Assembly (NCBI GenBank): GCA_022842445.1
Contig: JALHPO010000011.1
Span: 1-64,000 of the forward strand
Length of the DNA stretch: 64,000 bases
Reading direction: 5' to 3'
Source of the DNA: Nitrospira sp.
GTDB lineage: Bacteria > Nitrospirota > Nitrospiria > Nitrospirales > Nitrospiraceae
Both the position numbers and the translations under genes were made by a program. Below, piece after piece: positions 1 through 9,105 of this stretch (positions are counted from its first letter, which is position 1; every line of letters begins with the position of its first letter). The notes beneath the pieces were generated by a model that was given only the letters and a program-made list of their open reading frames with translations, did not search any database and was not told the origin of the DNA.

Positions 1-118
1 CCCGATCCGCACAAATCTTGGTCAACGACGCCGTCAACGTGGTCTTCCCGTGGTCCACATGCCCGATCGTCCCAATGTTTACGTGCGGCTTCTTCCGCTC
101 ATATTTCGCCTTCGCCAT
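1..118 (-). CDS. tuf: Elongation factor Tu, N-terminal fragment (runs off window)
   Basis: The first 39 codons of EF-Tu are visible. The GTPase carries aminoacyl-tRNA to the ribosome in the cytoplasm. The translation begins [19 protein letters not shown] and continues into the P-loop GHVDHGKT, which identifies translational GTPases of this family. A purine-rich ribosome binding site (GGAGGG in the transcribed strand) lies just upstream of the ATG. The gene follows three tRNA genes on the same strand, the same order as the tyrU-glyT-thrT-tufB operon of Escherichia coli, so co-transcription is likely. Only the start is present, so tufA and tufB cannot be told apart. Confidence 0.96.
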   Translation of the reverse strand, partial: MAKAKYERKKPHVNIGTIGHVDHGKTTLTASLTKICADR

Positions 119-220
119 AACTCCCTCCGTTACTTGCTCGGTTGAGGTTCACATTGAGGGGATCCACATCCGGCCTCCTTCCCTCAACGCTATGCCTCAG
201 CTTCACCCTACGCTACGCAC

Positions 221-296
221 TGGAGCCCACGACGCGGATCGAACGCGTGACCTCGTCCTTACCAAGGACGTGCTCTACCAACTGAGCTACGTGGGC
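221..296 (-). tRNA. tRNA-Thr (anticodon GGT)
   Basis: On the minus strand the 76 nt fold as a complete cloverleaf. The acceptor stem GCCCACG pairs with CGTGGGC, the D arm is GCTC/GAGC, and the anticodon stem CGTCC/GGACG encloses the loop TTGGTAA with anticodon GGT. The T arm ACGCG/CGCGT holds TTCGATC, and the 3' CCA is encoded. It sits about 100 nt upstream of tuf. Confidence 0.97.
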
Positions 297-388
297 CTCT
301 TCCCGGTGAAACGTCATACGTGAACGCTTGTACAGCACCCGGCTTCTTTCGTCTCACGCCTCACGTTTCACACCTCACGTCCTCGGTA

Positions 389-463
389 TGGAGCGGGCGA
401 TGGGATTTGAACCCACGACAGCCAGCTTGGAAGGCTGGAACTCTACCACTGAGCTACGCCCGC
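389..463 (-). tRNA. tRNA-Gly (anticodon TCC)
   Basis: This is a 75-nt cloverleaf on the minus strand. The acceptor stem GCGGGCG pairs with CGCCCGC, and the anticodon stem CCAGC/GCTGG encloses CTTCCAA with anticodon TCC. The T loop is TTCAAAT and CCA is encoded. It lies between tRNA-Tyr and tRNA-Thr and is probably processed from the same precursor as tuf. Confidence 0.97.
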
Positions 464-608
464 CTCTTATTTCTCGCGCTGAATGCCCACAGCTGAATCG
501 AACAGATGCTCCACACTCAGGACCCAACCGCCATACCACTCCACACCTGATCGACCCGCCACTCTCTCCCCGCACACATTATCGAGCAGGCGATATAAAC
601 CGGCTTAA

Positions 609-694
609 TGGTGGGCAGGCAAGGATTCGAACCTTGGAAGACATAAGCCAGCAGATTTACAGTCTGCCCCCTTTGGCCACTTGGGTACCTGCCC
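609..694 (-). tRNA. tRNA-Tyr (anticodon GTA)
   Basis: This is an 86-nt class II tRNA on the minus strand with a long variable arm. The acceptor stem is GGGCAGG/CCTGCCC, and the anticodon stem GCAGA/TCTGC holds the loop CTGTAAA with anticodon GTA. CCA is encoded. It is the first tRNA of the Tyr-Gly-Thr-tuf series. Confidence 0.97.
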
Positions 695-806
695 GCGACA
701 CTTCACCGTACGTTGCAATCCAAACAAATTCGACGCAGATTCAAAAAATGTTCGCTGCTTCGGTGTGTAAAATAAGAGCACACCTCTCCGCGCACAGCTT
801 TCTCTT

Positions 807-825
807 TTCAATCAAGATGATTGAA
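807..825. promoter_or_regulatory. Perfect 8-bp palindrome upstream of the tRNA-tuf cluster
   Basis: TTCAATCA and TGATTGAA are separated by 3 nt. It lies in the 232-nt gene-free stretch (695-926) upstream of tRNA-Tyr. It could be an operator or a hairpin, since no T-run follows on either strand. I could not pick a convincing -35/-10 pair here, although the tRNA-tuf promoter must lie in this stretch. Confidence 0.3.
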
Positions 826-926
826 TCGCTGCTGTGCCGGACAAGCCGATTAGGAAATGCCGGATTCTATTGATGAAGTTCCGCCATGTCAAGAGGGGAA
901 GCAGGTCTCAGTCTGATTTTTTCTTT

Positions 927-1838
927 TTACTTGCTAATGGATCTACAGGGTGCGGATTGAGCACCACCCTGTGAGACCCCGGCAATGTTCTGAGCAAATA
1001 GAACAGATTTACCATTAAAACCAAGCACTTGACTCATAAGCGCTACGGCCTCTCCCCAGGTAATCTGTGATGGTTTGGCAAGAAACCGTTTATGGGTGAT
1101 ACGGCGTTCATCGATATCTTCGGGAACATAGTACCCACGAAGCTCTCCCTGCTGAAAAGCCGCGTGAAGCCGCTGAGCCCATTGTTCCATCAGACGCTGC
1201 TGCCGAAACATCGAGTCCACCCCCGGATGTTGCACGTCGAGTTGATTCCAAATAGCCCAACCAATGAAGACAGCCCATGTTTCATTGAGGGCTTCCCAGG
1301 ATTCTGATTCCGTCAGATAGCGCAATTCTGTCTCATTCGGTCGCTGCGCAACCGGTGCGATCATCACGTTTTCATACCGGCAAGTCTGCTGCATTCGCGC
1401 AAAATTGATCAATTCGCTCGACACAGAACCGTCATCCCCCTGCCCTCCGATGGAAGACGCGAGATAGTCCATGTAGGCATGGAACAGTTCATGATACAGA
1501 ACCTCCAACTCCTTGTGCGTCATCTTGGTGAGCGGCTTGAGCACCCGCCCGGCAGCATTAAAAGACAAGGACCGATTGAGAACCAGGCGATGCTCGCCGG
1601 GATGGTACTCCGCCGCATACGTCCGAAGATCGTCGAATTCAAACCGGATGAAATCCGGCGGGATCACCTTCAGAAACGTTGTCGGCAGATGCAGCTGGCC
1701 GGCGTCCGCCAGCAACCGCTCCCACTGTCGGCCTGACGCAGCAGACCCTGCATGCTCGGATGACAAGGCCGGAACGACAGAAACCATGCTCCACCAGCAA
1801 CACAATGCAAGAACCACTCTCGTCCATAGAGAAGTCAT
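927..1838 (-). CDS. Putative exported metallopeptidase-like protein (HEXXH)
   Basis: A 303-residue protein that I do not recognise as a named family. The N-terminus (residues 1-26) is hydrophobic and ends at a plausible signal peptidase site (VVPALSSEHA), so export is likely. Residues 116-120 are HELFH, the zinc-binding HEXXH signature of many metallopeptidases, in a predicted helix (LEVLYHELFHAYMDYL). A downstream third ligand is plausible in the acidic stretch ESESWEALNETWA near residue 180. It stands alone, downstream of the helicase gene on the same strand. Peptidase activity is inferred from the motif only. No strong ribosome binding site decides the start. Confidence 0.7.
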   Translation of the reverse strand: MTSLWTRVVLALCCWWSMVSVVPALSSEHAGSAASGRQWERLLADAGQLHLPTTFLKVIPPDFIRFEFDDLRTYAAEYHPGEHRLVLNRSLSFNAAGRVLKPLTKMTHKELEVLYHELFHAYMDYLASSIGGQGDDGSVSSELINFARMQQTCRYENVMIAPVAQRPNETELRYLTESESWEALNETWAVFIGWAIWNQLDVQHPGVDSMFRQQRLMEQWAQRLHAAFQQGELRGYYVPEDIDERRITHKRFLAKPSQITWGEAVALMSQVLGFNGKSVLFAQNIAGVSQGGAQSAPCRSISK

Positions 1839-2032
1839 CGCATCACAGTACCGGGAACTGTTTCGGGTTTCGAGTTCGGGGTTTCAAGTTTCCGGAGCAT
1901 CCTTCCTCGCGACACGAAACGTGAAACTCGAAACCAGAAACTCATCACTTCGTTCCCCGGAACAGCAGATCGGCTGTGTCTCGGCTCACAGAGACGGACG
2001 ATTGCAGCAGCAACGCCCGTGAATCATGCGGG

Positions 2033-4060
2033 TTAATAATCTTGATACCGGGGAGTTCCCCAATCTTCTCTGCCGTCTTCTTCAACCAGCGCGATCGTAT
2101 CGAGAAGATCCGAGGAAACATGATCAAGAAATCGGGAAGGCTTTGAGAGCAGCATGCCGCTCGCCTTGTCGTATACATTGATAGGATAGGTCATAAACAA
2201 GTGCCGTTTAGCCCGAGTCACAGCCACATAGAAAAGCCGCCGTTCTTCTTCCAGCTCGTCATCCGTGAGAAAAGAATAGGCGGAAGGGAACCGGCCGTCC
2301 ACCACCCAAATCACGAAGACACATTGCCACTCCAGCCCTTTGGCTGAATGGATTGTAGACAGCACCAGCCGCTCATCATCCCGGTCGGGCGCCTCGACAC
2401 CCACCGCGCTACCATCCGGCGGCTCCAGCGCCAAGTCGGCGAGAAATTCGTCGATACCGTGATAGCCCTCGGCAATCGTATGAAGATGATCCAAATCTCT
2501 GGTCCGCTTGGGATAGTCGTCGTACTGCTCCTTGAGAATCGGAAGATAGTATTCGTAGATGTGATTGACGTGCTCCGCCGGATGCCGATTGTCCGACCCG
2601 GCCAGACTCTCCAGAGTATTCGCCAAATTCTTGAGTCCCTGCCCCGATCGGCCGCTGACTCCACGCAACACATCGGACGGCCGTTCGGCCTTCATGATTG
2701 CAGCGAGGAGATCCTGGGCTTTTTTCGGCCCGACCCCCTCGACCAACATGAGCACGCGATGCCAGCTGACCGTATCCAACGGATTGGCGACCACCCGCAC
2801 ATGCGCAAGCAGATCCTTCACATGCGCCGTTTCGATAAACTTCACCCCGCCGCGCTTAATGAAGGGCAGCCCCTTGCGCGAAAGTTCGATTTCGAGATCG
2901 AACGAATGGAAGCTCGACCGAAACAACACGGCGACCTCACTTAACGGCACGCCCTCTTCGCGCAGCTCGAGAATCTTCTGCGCAATAAACCGCGATTGCG
3001 CGCTTTCTCCCGCGGCTTCCACGAGGGCCGGCAACGGCCCGTCGATCTTCCTCGTGAAGAGGCGCTTCGTATATTTCTCCGCCGCCTCATCGATGACGCA
3101 GTTCGCCAAATCCAGGATCGGCTGCGTACTGCGGTAATTCTCTTCCAGCTTGTAGATCGTCGTGCCGGGAAAGAGGACCGGAAACTCCATGATGTTTTTG
3201 AACGTCGCGCCACGGAACGCATAGATAGACTGGGAGTCGTCGCCGACCACCGTCACATTGTTATGCGTCGTCGCCAACCGGCGGATCACCTCGGCCTGCA
3301 GCCGATTCGTATCCTGATACTCATCCACAAGGATGTAGCGATACTGGCTGGAAATGGCCATGCGGGCCGCCTCATCCATCAAGAGCAGCTGCCGGAGCAT
3401 GACCAGCAAATCGTCGTAATCGAGCAACTGTTTTTGCCGCTTTGCCGATTGGTAGGCCTTGTGCAGGCGGCCCAAATCCTCCGCATGATCGGCAAAATGG
3501 CCGAACTCTTCGAGCAGAATCTCGTCGAGACTGCGGAGCGTATTCTCGCTCTTGCTGATCATTTCCATGATCGTCCCCTTGCGGGGGAAGCGCTTGTCTT
3601 TTTCGTTGAGGCCGAGTTGGGAGCGAACAAGCGCGATCAAGTCTTCCGCATCGCCGCGATCCAAGATCGTAAACCCCGGCTCAACTCCGATGGACCGGCC
3701 ATAGCGCCGCAGCAAGAGATTCGCCACCGAGTGGAATGTGCCGCCACACACACGCTGGCTCCGGGCGCCGATCAGATCGCCCGCGCGCGCCAACATCTCC
3801 TGGGCCGACTTGCGCGTAAAGGTGAGCAGCAGAATATTCGAGGGATCGATCCCGGAATCGATGAGATAGGCGACCCGGTAGACGAGCGTGCGTGTCTTAC
3901 CGCTGCCGGCGCCCGCGATCACCAGCGACGGACCTTCGCCCGCTGAGACCGCCGCCAGCTGTTGCTGATTCAGCGCCGCCGCATAGTCAATGGACAGCTT
4001 GCGCGGGACCGCCTCTTCAACAGGCCGCTTTAGTACATACGTCTTAACTTCTCGTTCCAT
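2033..4060 (-). CDS. UvrD/PcrA-like superfamily 1 DNA helicase
   Basis: A 675-residue ATP-dependent 3'-5' DNA helicase of the UvrD/Rep/PcrA group, which acts in repair and removes blocks at replication forks. The motifs appear in order: Q-motif LNQQQLAAV, Walker A GAGSGKT, Ia LLLTFTRKSAQEM, Walker B LVDEYQDTN, III VVGDDSQSIYAFRGA, IV ENYRST, V TIHSAKGLEW and VI RRLFYVAVTRAK. It is slightly shorter than typical PcrA/UvrD (about 720-740) and lacks an evident C-terminal RNA-polymerase-binding tail, ending soon after domain 2B/2A. It is transcribed alone. A more exact name (uvrD, pcrA or rep) cannot be decided by eye. Confidence 0.95.
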   Translation of the reverse strand: MEREVKTYVLKRPVEEAVPRKLSIDYAAALNQQQLAAVSAGEGPSLVIAGAGSGKTRTLVYRVAYLIDSGIDPSNILLLTFTRKSAQEMLARAGDLIGARSQRVCGGTFHSVANLLLRRYGRSIGVEPGFTILDRGDAEDLIALVRSQLGLNEKDKRFPRKGTIMEMISKSENTLRSLDEILLEEFGHFADHAEDLGRLHKAYQSAKRQKQLLDYDDLLVMLRQLLLMDEAARMAISSQYRYILVDEYQDTNRLQAEVIRRLATTHNNVTVVGDDSQSIYAFRGATFKNIMEFPVLFPGTTIYKLEENYRSTQPILDLANCVIDEAAEKYTKRLFTRKIDGPLPALVEAAGESAQSRFIAQKILELREEGVPLSEVAVLFRSSFHSFDLEIELSRKGLPFIKRGGVKFIETAHVKDLLAHVRVVANPLDTVSWHRVLMLVEGVGPKKAQDLLAAIMKAERPSDVLRGVSGRSGQGLKNLANTLESLAGSDNRHPAEHVNHIYEYYLPILKEQYDDYPKRTRDLDHLHTIAEGYHGIDEFLADLALEPPDGSAVGVEAPDRDDERLVLSTIHSAKGLEWQCVFVIWVVDGRFPSAYSFLTDDELEEERRLFYVAVTRAKRHLFMTYPINVYDKASGMLLSKPSRFLDHVSSDLLDTIALVEEDGREDWGTPRYQDY

Positions 4061-4136
4061 AGAGATCGACGGAGCAGGTGTTCGGCAGTTCGGTCATGCA
4101 GAGGGTCGTGTGATATACCACAACTCCGCTTCCATT

Positions 4137-4640
4137 TTATAGCGCGATCATCGTCCAGAGCTGAGCAACCACCCAGACCACGAAGGCAATCGCGAGCAGC
4201 ATGAGTACGACCGTGCTCCCGACGATTCCGCCGACATAGAACCAATCGGGCCGGGTCTCGCGATCCGGCTTCATCGCGGCTTCTCGAAGTAGCGAGGCAT
4301 TCCTCATGTTACTCTGAAACCAGACCGAGAATAGATCGCCGACGATCGGGATCGCCCCCACGACACCGTTGATCAATAGATTGAGACTCATGCGGGCCAG
4401 GACAATCCGCGGAACCCGCAAACGGGTCGCCAAGCCAAGGATGATCGTGCCGATGAGATTGGCCAGCGCATCGCCGATTCCCGGAATAAGCCCAAGCAAG
4501 GGATCGAGTCCGATAGAGATGGACGTACCGGGAATCTTGACCGTCGTATCCAGCGCCTTGGCCAGAACGTCCGCAATCGCGAGCAGATGCTCCCGCGCAT
4601 TATCGTGTGGCACGCGAGATCCTGAGTCGGGACTCATCAT
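4137..4640 (-). CDS. DUF4112 domain membrane protein
   Basis: A 167-residue protein matching the DUF4112 pattern: DPLLGLIPGIGDALANLIG followed by a second glycine/proline-rich turn GAIPIVGDLF. Both occur before hydrophobic helices, and a strong C-terminal membrane segment (VGSTVVLMLLAIAFVVWVVAQL) ends the protein. The family is conserved in many bacteria and has no known function. GGAGG lies directly upstream of two adjacent ATG codons, and the second (4637) has the better spacing. It is transcribed separately from the helicase gene, which starts 77 nt downstream. Confidence 0.8.
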   Translation of the reverse strand: MMSPDSGSRVPHDNAREHLLAIADVLAKALDTTVKIPGTSISIGLDPLLGLIPGIGDALANLIGTIILGLATRLRVPRIVLARMSLNLLINGVVGAIPIVGDLFSVWFQSNMRNASLLREAAMKPDRETRPDWFYVGGIVGSTVVLMLLAIAFVVWVVAQLWTMIAL

Positions 4641-4771
4641 CCTCCACGATGTTCAGCGAATAATTCGAAGAACAGCATAACGGGAGAACCGGAGAAAGTC
4701 AGCTGACGGAAAAACAGAGACGTACATGCGCTGAATGCCGAACAACCCCTAATTGCGTTCAAAATTCACGT

Positions 4772-5506
4772 TCAGGAGCAGGTCGAAGGCGCAGTGACAG
4801 GCGACGTTGGATTGCGCAGGATATTGCAGTTGAACTGGTGGGCCGATATGGTCTTTGTGTCGAGATTGCTTCCACCATGGGGAGTCAGTTCAATCGTATT
4901 GCCCGTGACGTGATTCTTTTTCACGGAAAATTCAAAGATCTTCACTGCCTCGCTGTAGCGCGTATCAGGACCGAATACAAAATCTACTCCATACCAGGTT
5001 GCGCCCGTCGCGTATTTGACGCGATAGGTTCCTACTGGCACTAGCGCCTCAAAGCTCTGGCCCCCCTGTACGAAAAATGTCATGACGAGCACCCCTGTAC
5101 TCGCATCGGTGAGTTTGATGTAGAAACTGTCCGCGCCGGATGGCGTCACGATGCGGAAGGGGGCAATCTGTTCAGCACTTGTGTAGAGCTGATGGATACC
5201 CTGTGTGACCGGCATTGCCCGATAATCCATCGGGCCGGGCGGCGGTGGGGAATGGCCTTGATTGTTGGTTTGCACATCGTTGGATGCCGGCCCATCCGAT
5301 AACCGAAATTCATTGATCAAGACGGCAGCGCCGATGATGGCTCCGAGGACAATCCAGACACTGTTCCGTGCGGCGAATTTTGCTGAACGAATATGGGATG
5401 GCTCAGGTAACGGCATGCGGCATTTGCCGCAGACATTGGTTTGAGTAATCGAATGGCCCGATACTCGATTGTGCGCCCCGCATTGAGCACACTGAATAAA
5501 TTTCAC
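4772..5506 (-). CDS. Zinc-ribbon, single-pass membrane protein of unknown function
   Basis: From the GTG at 5506 the protein has 244 residues and starts VKFIQCAQCGAHNRV. A four-cysteine zinc ribbon (CAQC...CGKC) fills the first 35 residues, like the N-terminal ribbon of thioredoxin 2 or MJ0042-type proteins. A membrane segment (VWIVLGAIIGAAVLI) follows, then an extracytoplasmic domain of about 170 residues with no recognised family. The reading frame is open to an ATG at 5599, but the extra residues look non-conserved and low in structure, so I prefer the GTG, which puts the ribbon at the N-terminus. It may sense or bind something in the envelope, but no function can be stated. Confidence 0.65.
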   Translation of the reverse strand: MKFIQCAQCGAHNRVSGHSITQTNVCGKCRMPLPEPSHIRSAKFAARNSVWIVLGAIIGAAVLINEFRLSDGPASNDVQTNNQGHSPPPPGPMDYRAMPVTQGIHQLYTSAEQIAPFRIVTPSGADSFYIKLTDASTGVLVMTFFVQGGQSFEALVPVGTYRVKYATGATWYGVDFVFGPDTRYSEAVKIFEFSVKKNHVTGNTIELTPHGGSNLDTKTISAHQFNCNILRNPTSPVTAPSTCS

Positions 5507-5940
5507 ATCTTTATCTTTGAGAGCGAGGGGTGACACGCCAGGATTCTCCCCTTTTTCGCATGACGAGGCAAGCGGCAAGGTTTCCCACGCCGACTGCAAT
5601 CAAAAGGCCCAAACTCTGTATCTCGCACAGAGCTGAATCCCTCAAGAACCTATCGGACTGCATGGCACTCACCCTATCGAACGGGCTTGATGACGGCAAT
5701 ACATCGCCGAAGAGCCTACCCCCAGGTTTTTCACGGGATAAGCTGGCAGACAGTGTCGCGGCACACTGTGGCTGCGCCAGGACATAAGAGGACTTGCGTC
5801 GGATCAGATCATCACAACCTGCTGTTCCATCTGGGCCTGACGCGAACCAGCTCTGGATTTCTTGTCCTTTTCAGACCATTATCCTCGATCGAAGCGCATG
5901 CCAGCACATAGAGCAGGCAACGAATTGCTGAATCGCCTCT
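5507..5940. other. Intergenic stretch without a supported gene
   Basis: Between the divergent zinc-ribbon gene and the gene at 5992 I see only short overlapping open frames without ribosome binding sites or family motifs. The right end leads into the promoter at 5941-5969. Confidence 0.5.
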
Positions 5941-5969
5941 TTGCTCGCTACATGCGTCTCCGTTATAAT
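5941..5969 (+). promoter_or_regulatory. Sigma-70-type promoter for the gene at 5992
   Basis: The -35 element TTGCTC (5941-5946) and a perfect -10 element TATAAT (5964-5969) are 17 bp apart. Transcription would begin near 5976, leaving a leader of about 16 nt that just contains the CGGAG ribosome binding site before the ATG at 5992. Confidence 0.75.
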
Positions 5970-5991
5970 CGGCCTCTACTAACGGAGACCC

Positions 5992-6828
5992 ATGGCTACT
6001 GCTAATACTGAATATAAGGACCAGCTCCGCCAACTGGCTGAACTCATGCTGGCCGTGTCGGGGGAGTCCGTCACCCTCATGAAGAAGAATGCGCCTGAGC
6101 AGGCGCTCGCGCTGAAGCGGCAGGACGAGTGGGGACTCTACCTCGAATTTCTCAAGATTCTGTTCAATGTGGCCGACCGCCTGGCCGCGCTGCATATCCC
6201 GCTGAAGGACCAGATGGACTTCATGAATGGTCTCGAAGATGCGGTGACCAGACAGTTGACGCACGCGCTAGAGCCGGCATTCGGACACAACGTGGATCAG
6301 ATGGAAATCGTGCTGACGGTGGGTACTGCCGTCGCCGAAAGCCGGGAGACCTACGAGCCGTACAAATTCCTGATCACGGAAGAGTCCAAGGCGAAGAGCG
6401 AGATGTTCCGTGACTTCGGCGAGAAAATCGCCCAGACCCTCGGCGCACCCGGCAATAGCCAGCTCAGTTCGGCGGCGGCATTGTGTGCCGGCGCCATCGT
6501 GCCGGCGATCAGCGCTGTGCTCGAGGGCCAGACGGCGCCCGCGACGGACTCTGCGCCTACGGCTTCCGCATCGATGGCCGACTCGCTGGACACGAAAAGC
6601 CAGACCGGGCAGGAGATCAAGTTGATCAGCCTGATGTCGAGCGTGTCCGGAGAAGAAGTCGAAACACGCTGGGGCCTCCACCCCCGATTCCGCGAAGATC
6701 TGACTCCTGCCGAACTCCAGCAACTCACCAAGCTGCTGAACCGAGTTGCAAAAATCGTTGGCGAACGGTATGCCGCCGTGGCATTCTCCGATGAGTGGAC
6801 CTCGTGGCATAAGGCGGGACACGCCTGA
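5992..6828 (+). CDS. Conserved-looking soluble protein of unknown function
   Basis: A 278-residue protein with no signal peptide or membrane segment. It is rich in helix-forming, acidic residues and has an Ala/Ser/Thr-rich linker near residues 178-200 that separates two halves (about 1-175 and 205-278). I do not recognise the family. The start is well supported by the promoter at 5941-5969 and the CGGAG site six bases upstream. It is followed after 76 nt by glycogen phosphorylase, so read-through and a link to polysaccharide storage are possible but unproven. Confidence 0.75.
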   Translation: MATANTEYKDQLRQLAELMLAVSGESVTLMKKNAPEQALALKRQDEWGLYLEFLKILFNVADRLAALHIPLKDQMDFMNGLEDAVTRQLTHALEPAFGHNVDQMEIVLTVGTAVAESRETYEPYKFLITEESKAKSEMFRDFGEKIAQTLGAPGNSQLSSAAALCAGAIVPAISAVLEGQTAPATDSAPTASASMADSLDTKSQTGQEIKLISLMSSVSGEEVETRWGLHPRFREDLTPAELQQLTKLLNRVAKIVGERYAAVAFSDEWTSWHKAGHA

Positions 6829-6904
6829 CCCGGACCAGACAAACCGTGTCCTCGACCCCCTATCACCCCACACGCATGGCATCTCATTTATCGAAGGAGC
6901 CCCT

Positions 6905-9064
6905 GTGAATATTTCTACTTCCGCGAATAGTTCTCTTGCCCATCTCCCTCCGAGTCTGGGACGCCTGTCTGAGGTGGCTCATAACCTCTGGTGGAGCTGG
7001 ACACTGGAAGCACGTGAATTGTTCGAAACCATCGACCCCACACTCTGGTTTCTCACACACCATAATCCCGTCAAACTATTGGCAGATGTGAGACAGGAGC
7101 GGCTGGCCCGGCTGGGGGAAGATCCGTCATTTCTCCGTCACTACTCGGCGGTGCTCCGCCTGTTCGACGAGTATCGCGCAAACAAGAAGAGCTGGTTCGG
7201 CACCCACCACGCAGACCTGACGAAGACGACCATCGCCTACTTTTCCGCGGAATTCGGCCTGCATACGTCTGTGCCCATTTATAGCGGCGGCCTCGGTATT
7301 CTGGCCGGCGACCACTGCAAAGAAGCCAGCGACCTCGGCGTGCCACTGGTCGGCATTGGATTCATGTATCCGCAAGGTTATTTCCGTCAGCGCCTCACTC
7401 AGGAAGGATGGCAGGAAGCGGCCTATGCGCCGTTCACCCGGGAAGAGTCTCCCATTCAAGCGGCACAGACTCTATCCGGAGAAGCCTGCCGGTTTACCGT
7501 CGAGATGGGAGGCCGCCACGTCACCGCCGCCGTCTGGCGAGTCGTGGTCGGCCGTGTGCCGCTCTTTCTGATCGATACGGATGTGCCTGAGAATAGCCCG
7601 GAGAATCGCGCCCTGTCCGCCCGACTGTACGGTGGCGATCAGGAAATGAGGCTCTGCCAGGAAATCTTGTTGGGGATCGGCGGCGTACGGCTCTTGCGCG
7701 CATTGGGCATCGCCCCCTCCATCTGGCATGCGAACGAAGGCCATTCCGCCTTTCTCACCTTGGAACGTCTCCGTGAGTTTATGCAGAAGGGGGCCACTCA
7801 TGCTGAAGCCAGTGAGCTGGTCCGCCAAAGCACTGTGTTTACAACCCATACGCCGGTGCCGGCCGGCCACGACGTGTTCCCTCACCATCTGATGGACCGA
7901 TACTTTGCAGGGTATTGGGAACAACTGGGCCTCTCACGGGAAACGTTCATGGGTCTGGGTGAGACACCCGAATCGCGCGGCCATGGTTTCAACATGACCG
8001 CACTGGCAATGCGCCTGTCGGCCCACGTGAACGGCGTGAGTCGCGAACATGGCCGCGTCACCCGCGAGATGTGGCAGCATTTCTGGCCTGGATTACCCAC
8101 CGAGCAAGTTCCCATCCGCAGCGTCACCAACGGCGTGCACGCGCCGACCTGGATCTCTCCAGAACTCCACCATCTGTACGGAAAATCACTCAGCCCGACA
8201 TGGACCTCTACCTGCGACGATCCGGCCATGTGGCAACGGGTGACGGATGTCCCCGACGCCGAATTGTGGGCCGTCCGTCAGGCCATGAAACGGAAACTCA
8301 TGAGTTTTATCCGCGAACGGGCCAGAACCGGCTGGATGCAGGGCCATATCCAGCCCTCACAAGTGCTGGCTCGCGGCACACTCCTCGATCCTGAAGCGCT
8401 GACGATCGGTTTTGCCAGACGGTTCGCCACGTACAAACGGGCAACGCTCCTCTTCCAGGATCTCGAACGGTTGAAACTGCTCCTCCAAAACAGATGGAGA
8501 CCGGTCCAATTGATCTTCGCGGGCAAAGCCCATCCGGCCGATGAACCGGGACGATACTTCATTCACGAAGTGCTCAGCTTTTGCCATGATCATAAGCTGG
8601 GCGGCCATGTCGCGTTTCTCGAAGACTACGACATGCACATGGCGAAGTTTCTCGTGCAGGGTGTCGATATCTGGCTCAACACCCCGCGCTTTCCCTTGGA
8701 AGCCAGCGGGACCAGCGGTATGAAGGCCGCGCTGAACGGGGTACTGAATCTGAGCATCCTGGATGGATGGTGGGCCGAAGGATACAACGGCGCCAATGGA
8801 TGGGGCATCCAACCGTTGGCCGATCAGGCAGACACCAAAGCACAGGATCAGCATGATGCCGAACAGCTCTACCGCATCTTGGAACAGGAGGCCGTGCCGC
8901 TCTTTTACCAACGCGACCGAGACGGCATCCCTCGCGGCTGGCTGCATATGGTCAAAGAATGCATCCGCACCATCGCTCCACAGTTTTGCACCACCCGCAT
9001 GGTAAAAGACTATGTGGGGATGCTCTACGAGCCCGCCACGCTGCGTGCCCCATCAACATGGTGA
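6905..9064 (+). CDS. glgP: Alpha-glucan (glycogen/maltodextrin) phosphorylase
   Basis: A PLP-dependent enzyme that releases glucose-1-phosphate from alpha-1,4-glucan. I start it at GTG 6905, behind a GAAGGAG site, giving 719 residues; the frame is open further upstream to 6746 without support. The N-terminus (SLGRLSEVAHNLWWSW) is the DUF3417 segment of the compact phosphorylase family. The core includes HANEGHSAF, TTHTPVPAGHD and the PLP-lysine region EASGTSGMKAALNG. The family is shorter than the roughly 800-residue classical GlgP. It points to glycogen as an energy store. The ATG at 9058 and GTG at 9061 overlap its stop, so translation may continue into the next gene. Confidence 0.93.
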   Translation: MNISTSANSSLAHLPPSLGRLSEVAHNLWWSWTLEARELFETIDPTLWFLTHHNPVKLLADVRQERLARLGEDPSFLRHYSAVLRLFDEYRANKKSWFGTHHADLTKTTIAYFSAEFGLHTSVPIYSGGLGILAGDHCKEASDLGVPLVGIGFMYPQGYFRQRLTQEGWQEAAYAPFTREESPIQAAQTLSGEACRFTVEMGGRHVTAAVWRVVVGRVPLFLIDTDVPENSPENRALSARLYGGDQEMRLCQEILLGIGGVRLLRALGIAPSIWHANEGHSAFLTLERLREFMQKGATHAEASELVRQSTVFTTHTPVPAGHDVFPHHLMDRYFAGYWEQLGLSRETFMGLGETPESRGHGFNMTALAMRLSAHVNGVSREHGRVTREMWQHFWPGLPTEQVPIRSVTNGVHAPTWISPELHHLYGKSLSPTWTSTCDDPAMWQRVTDVPDAELWAVRQAMKRKLMSFIRERARTGWMQGHIQPSQVLARGTLLDPEALTIGFARRFATYKRATLLFQDLERLKLLLQNRWRPVQLIFAGKAHPADEPGRYFIHEVLSFCHDHKLGGHVAFLEDYDMHMAKFLVQGVDIWLNTPRFPLEASGTSGMKAALNGVLNLSILDGWWAEGYNGANGWGIQPLADQADTKAQDQHDAEQLYRILEQEAVPLFYQRDRDGIPRGWLHMVKECIRTIAPQFCTTRMVKDYVGMLYEPATLRAPSTW

Positions 9065-9105
9065 TCATCCTCCGCGCAGAGCATCGGGGCACGGGGCGGA
9101 CATCG

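Noticed and set aside
328..873. A 181-codon plus frame over the tRNA region
   Set aside because: It runs across tRNA-Gly and tRNA-Tyr on the other strand and has no motif.
2996..3946. A 316-codon frame antisense to the helicase gene
   Set aside because: It is a GC-driven shadow of a gene with complete helicase motifs.
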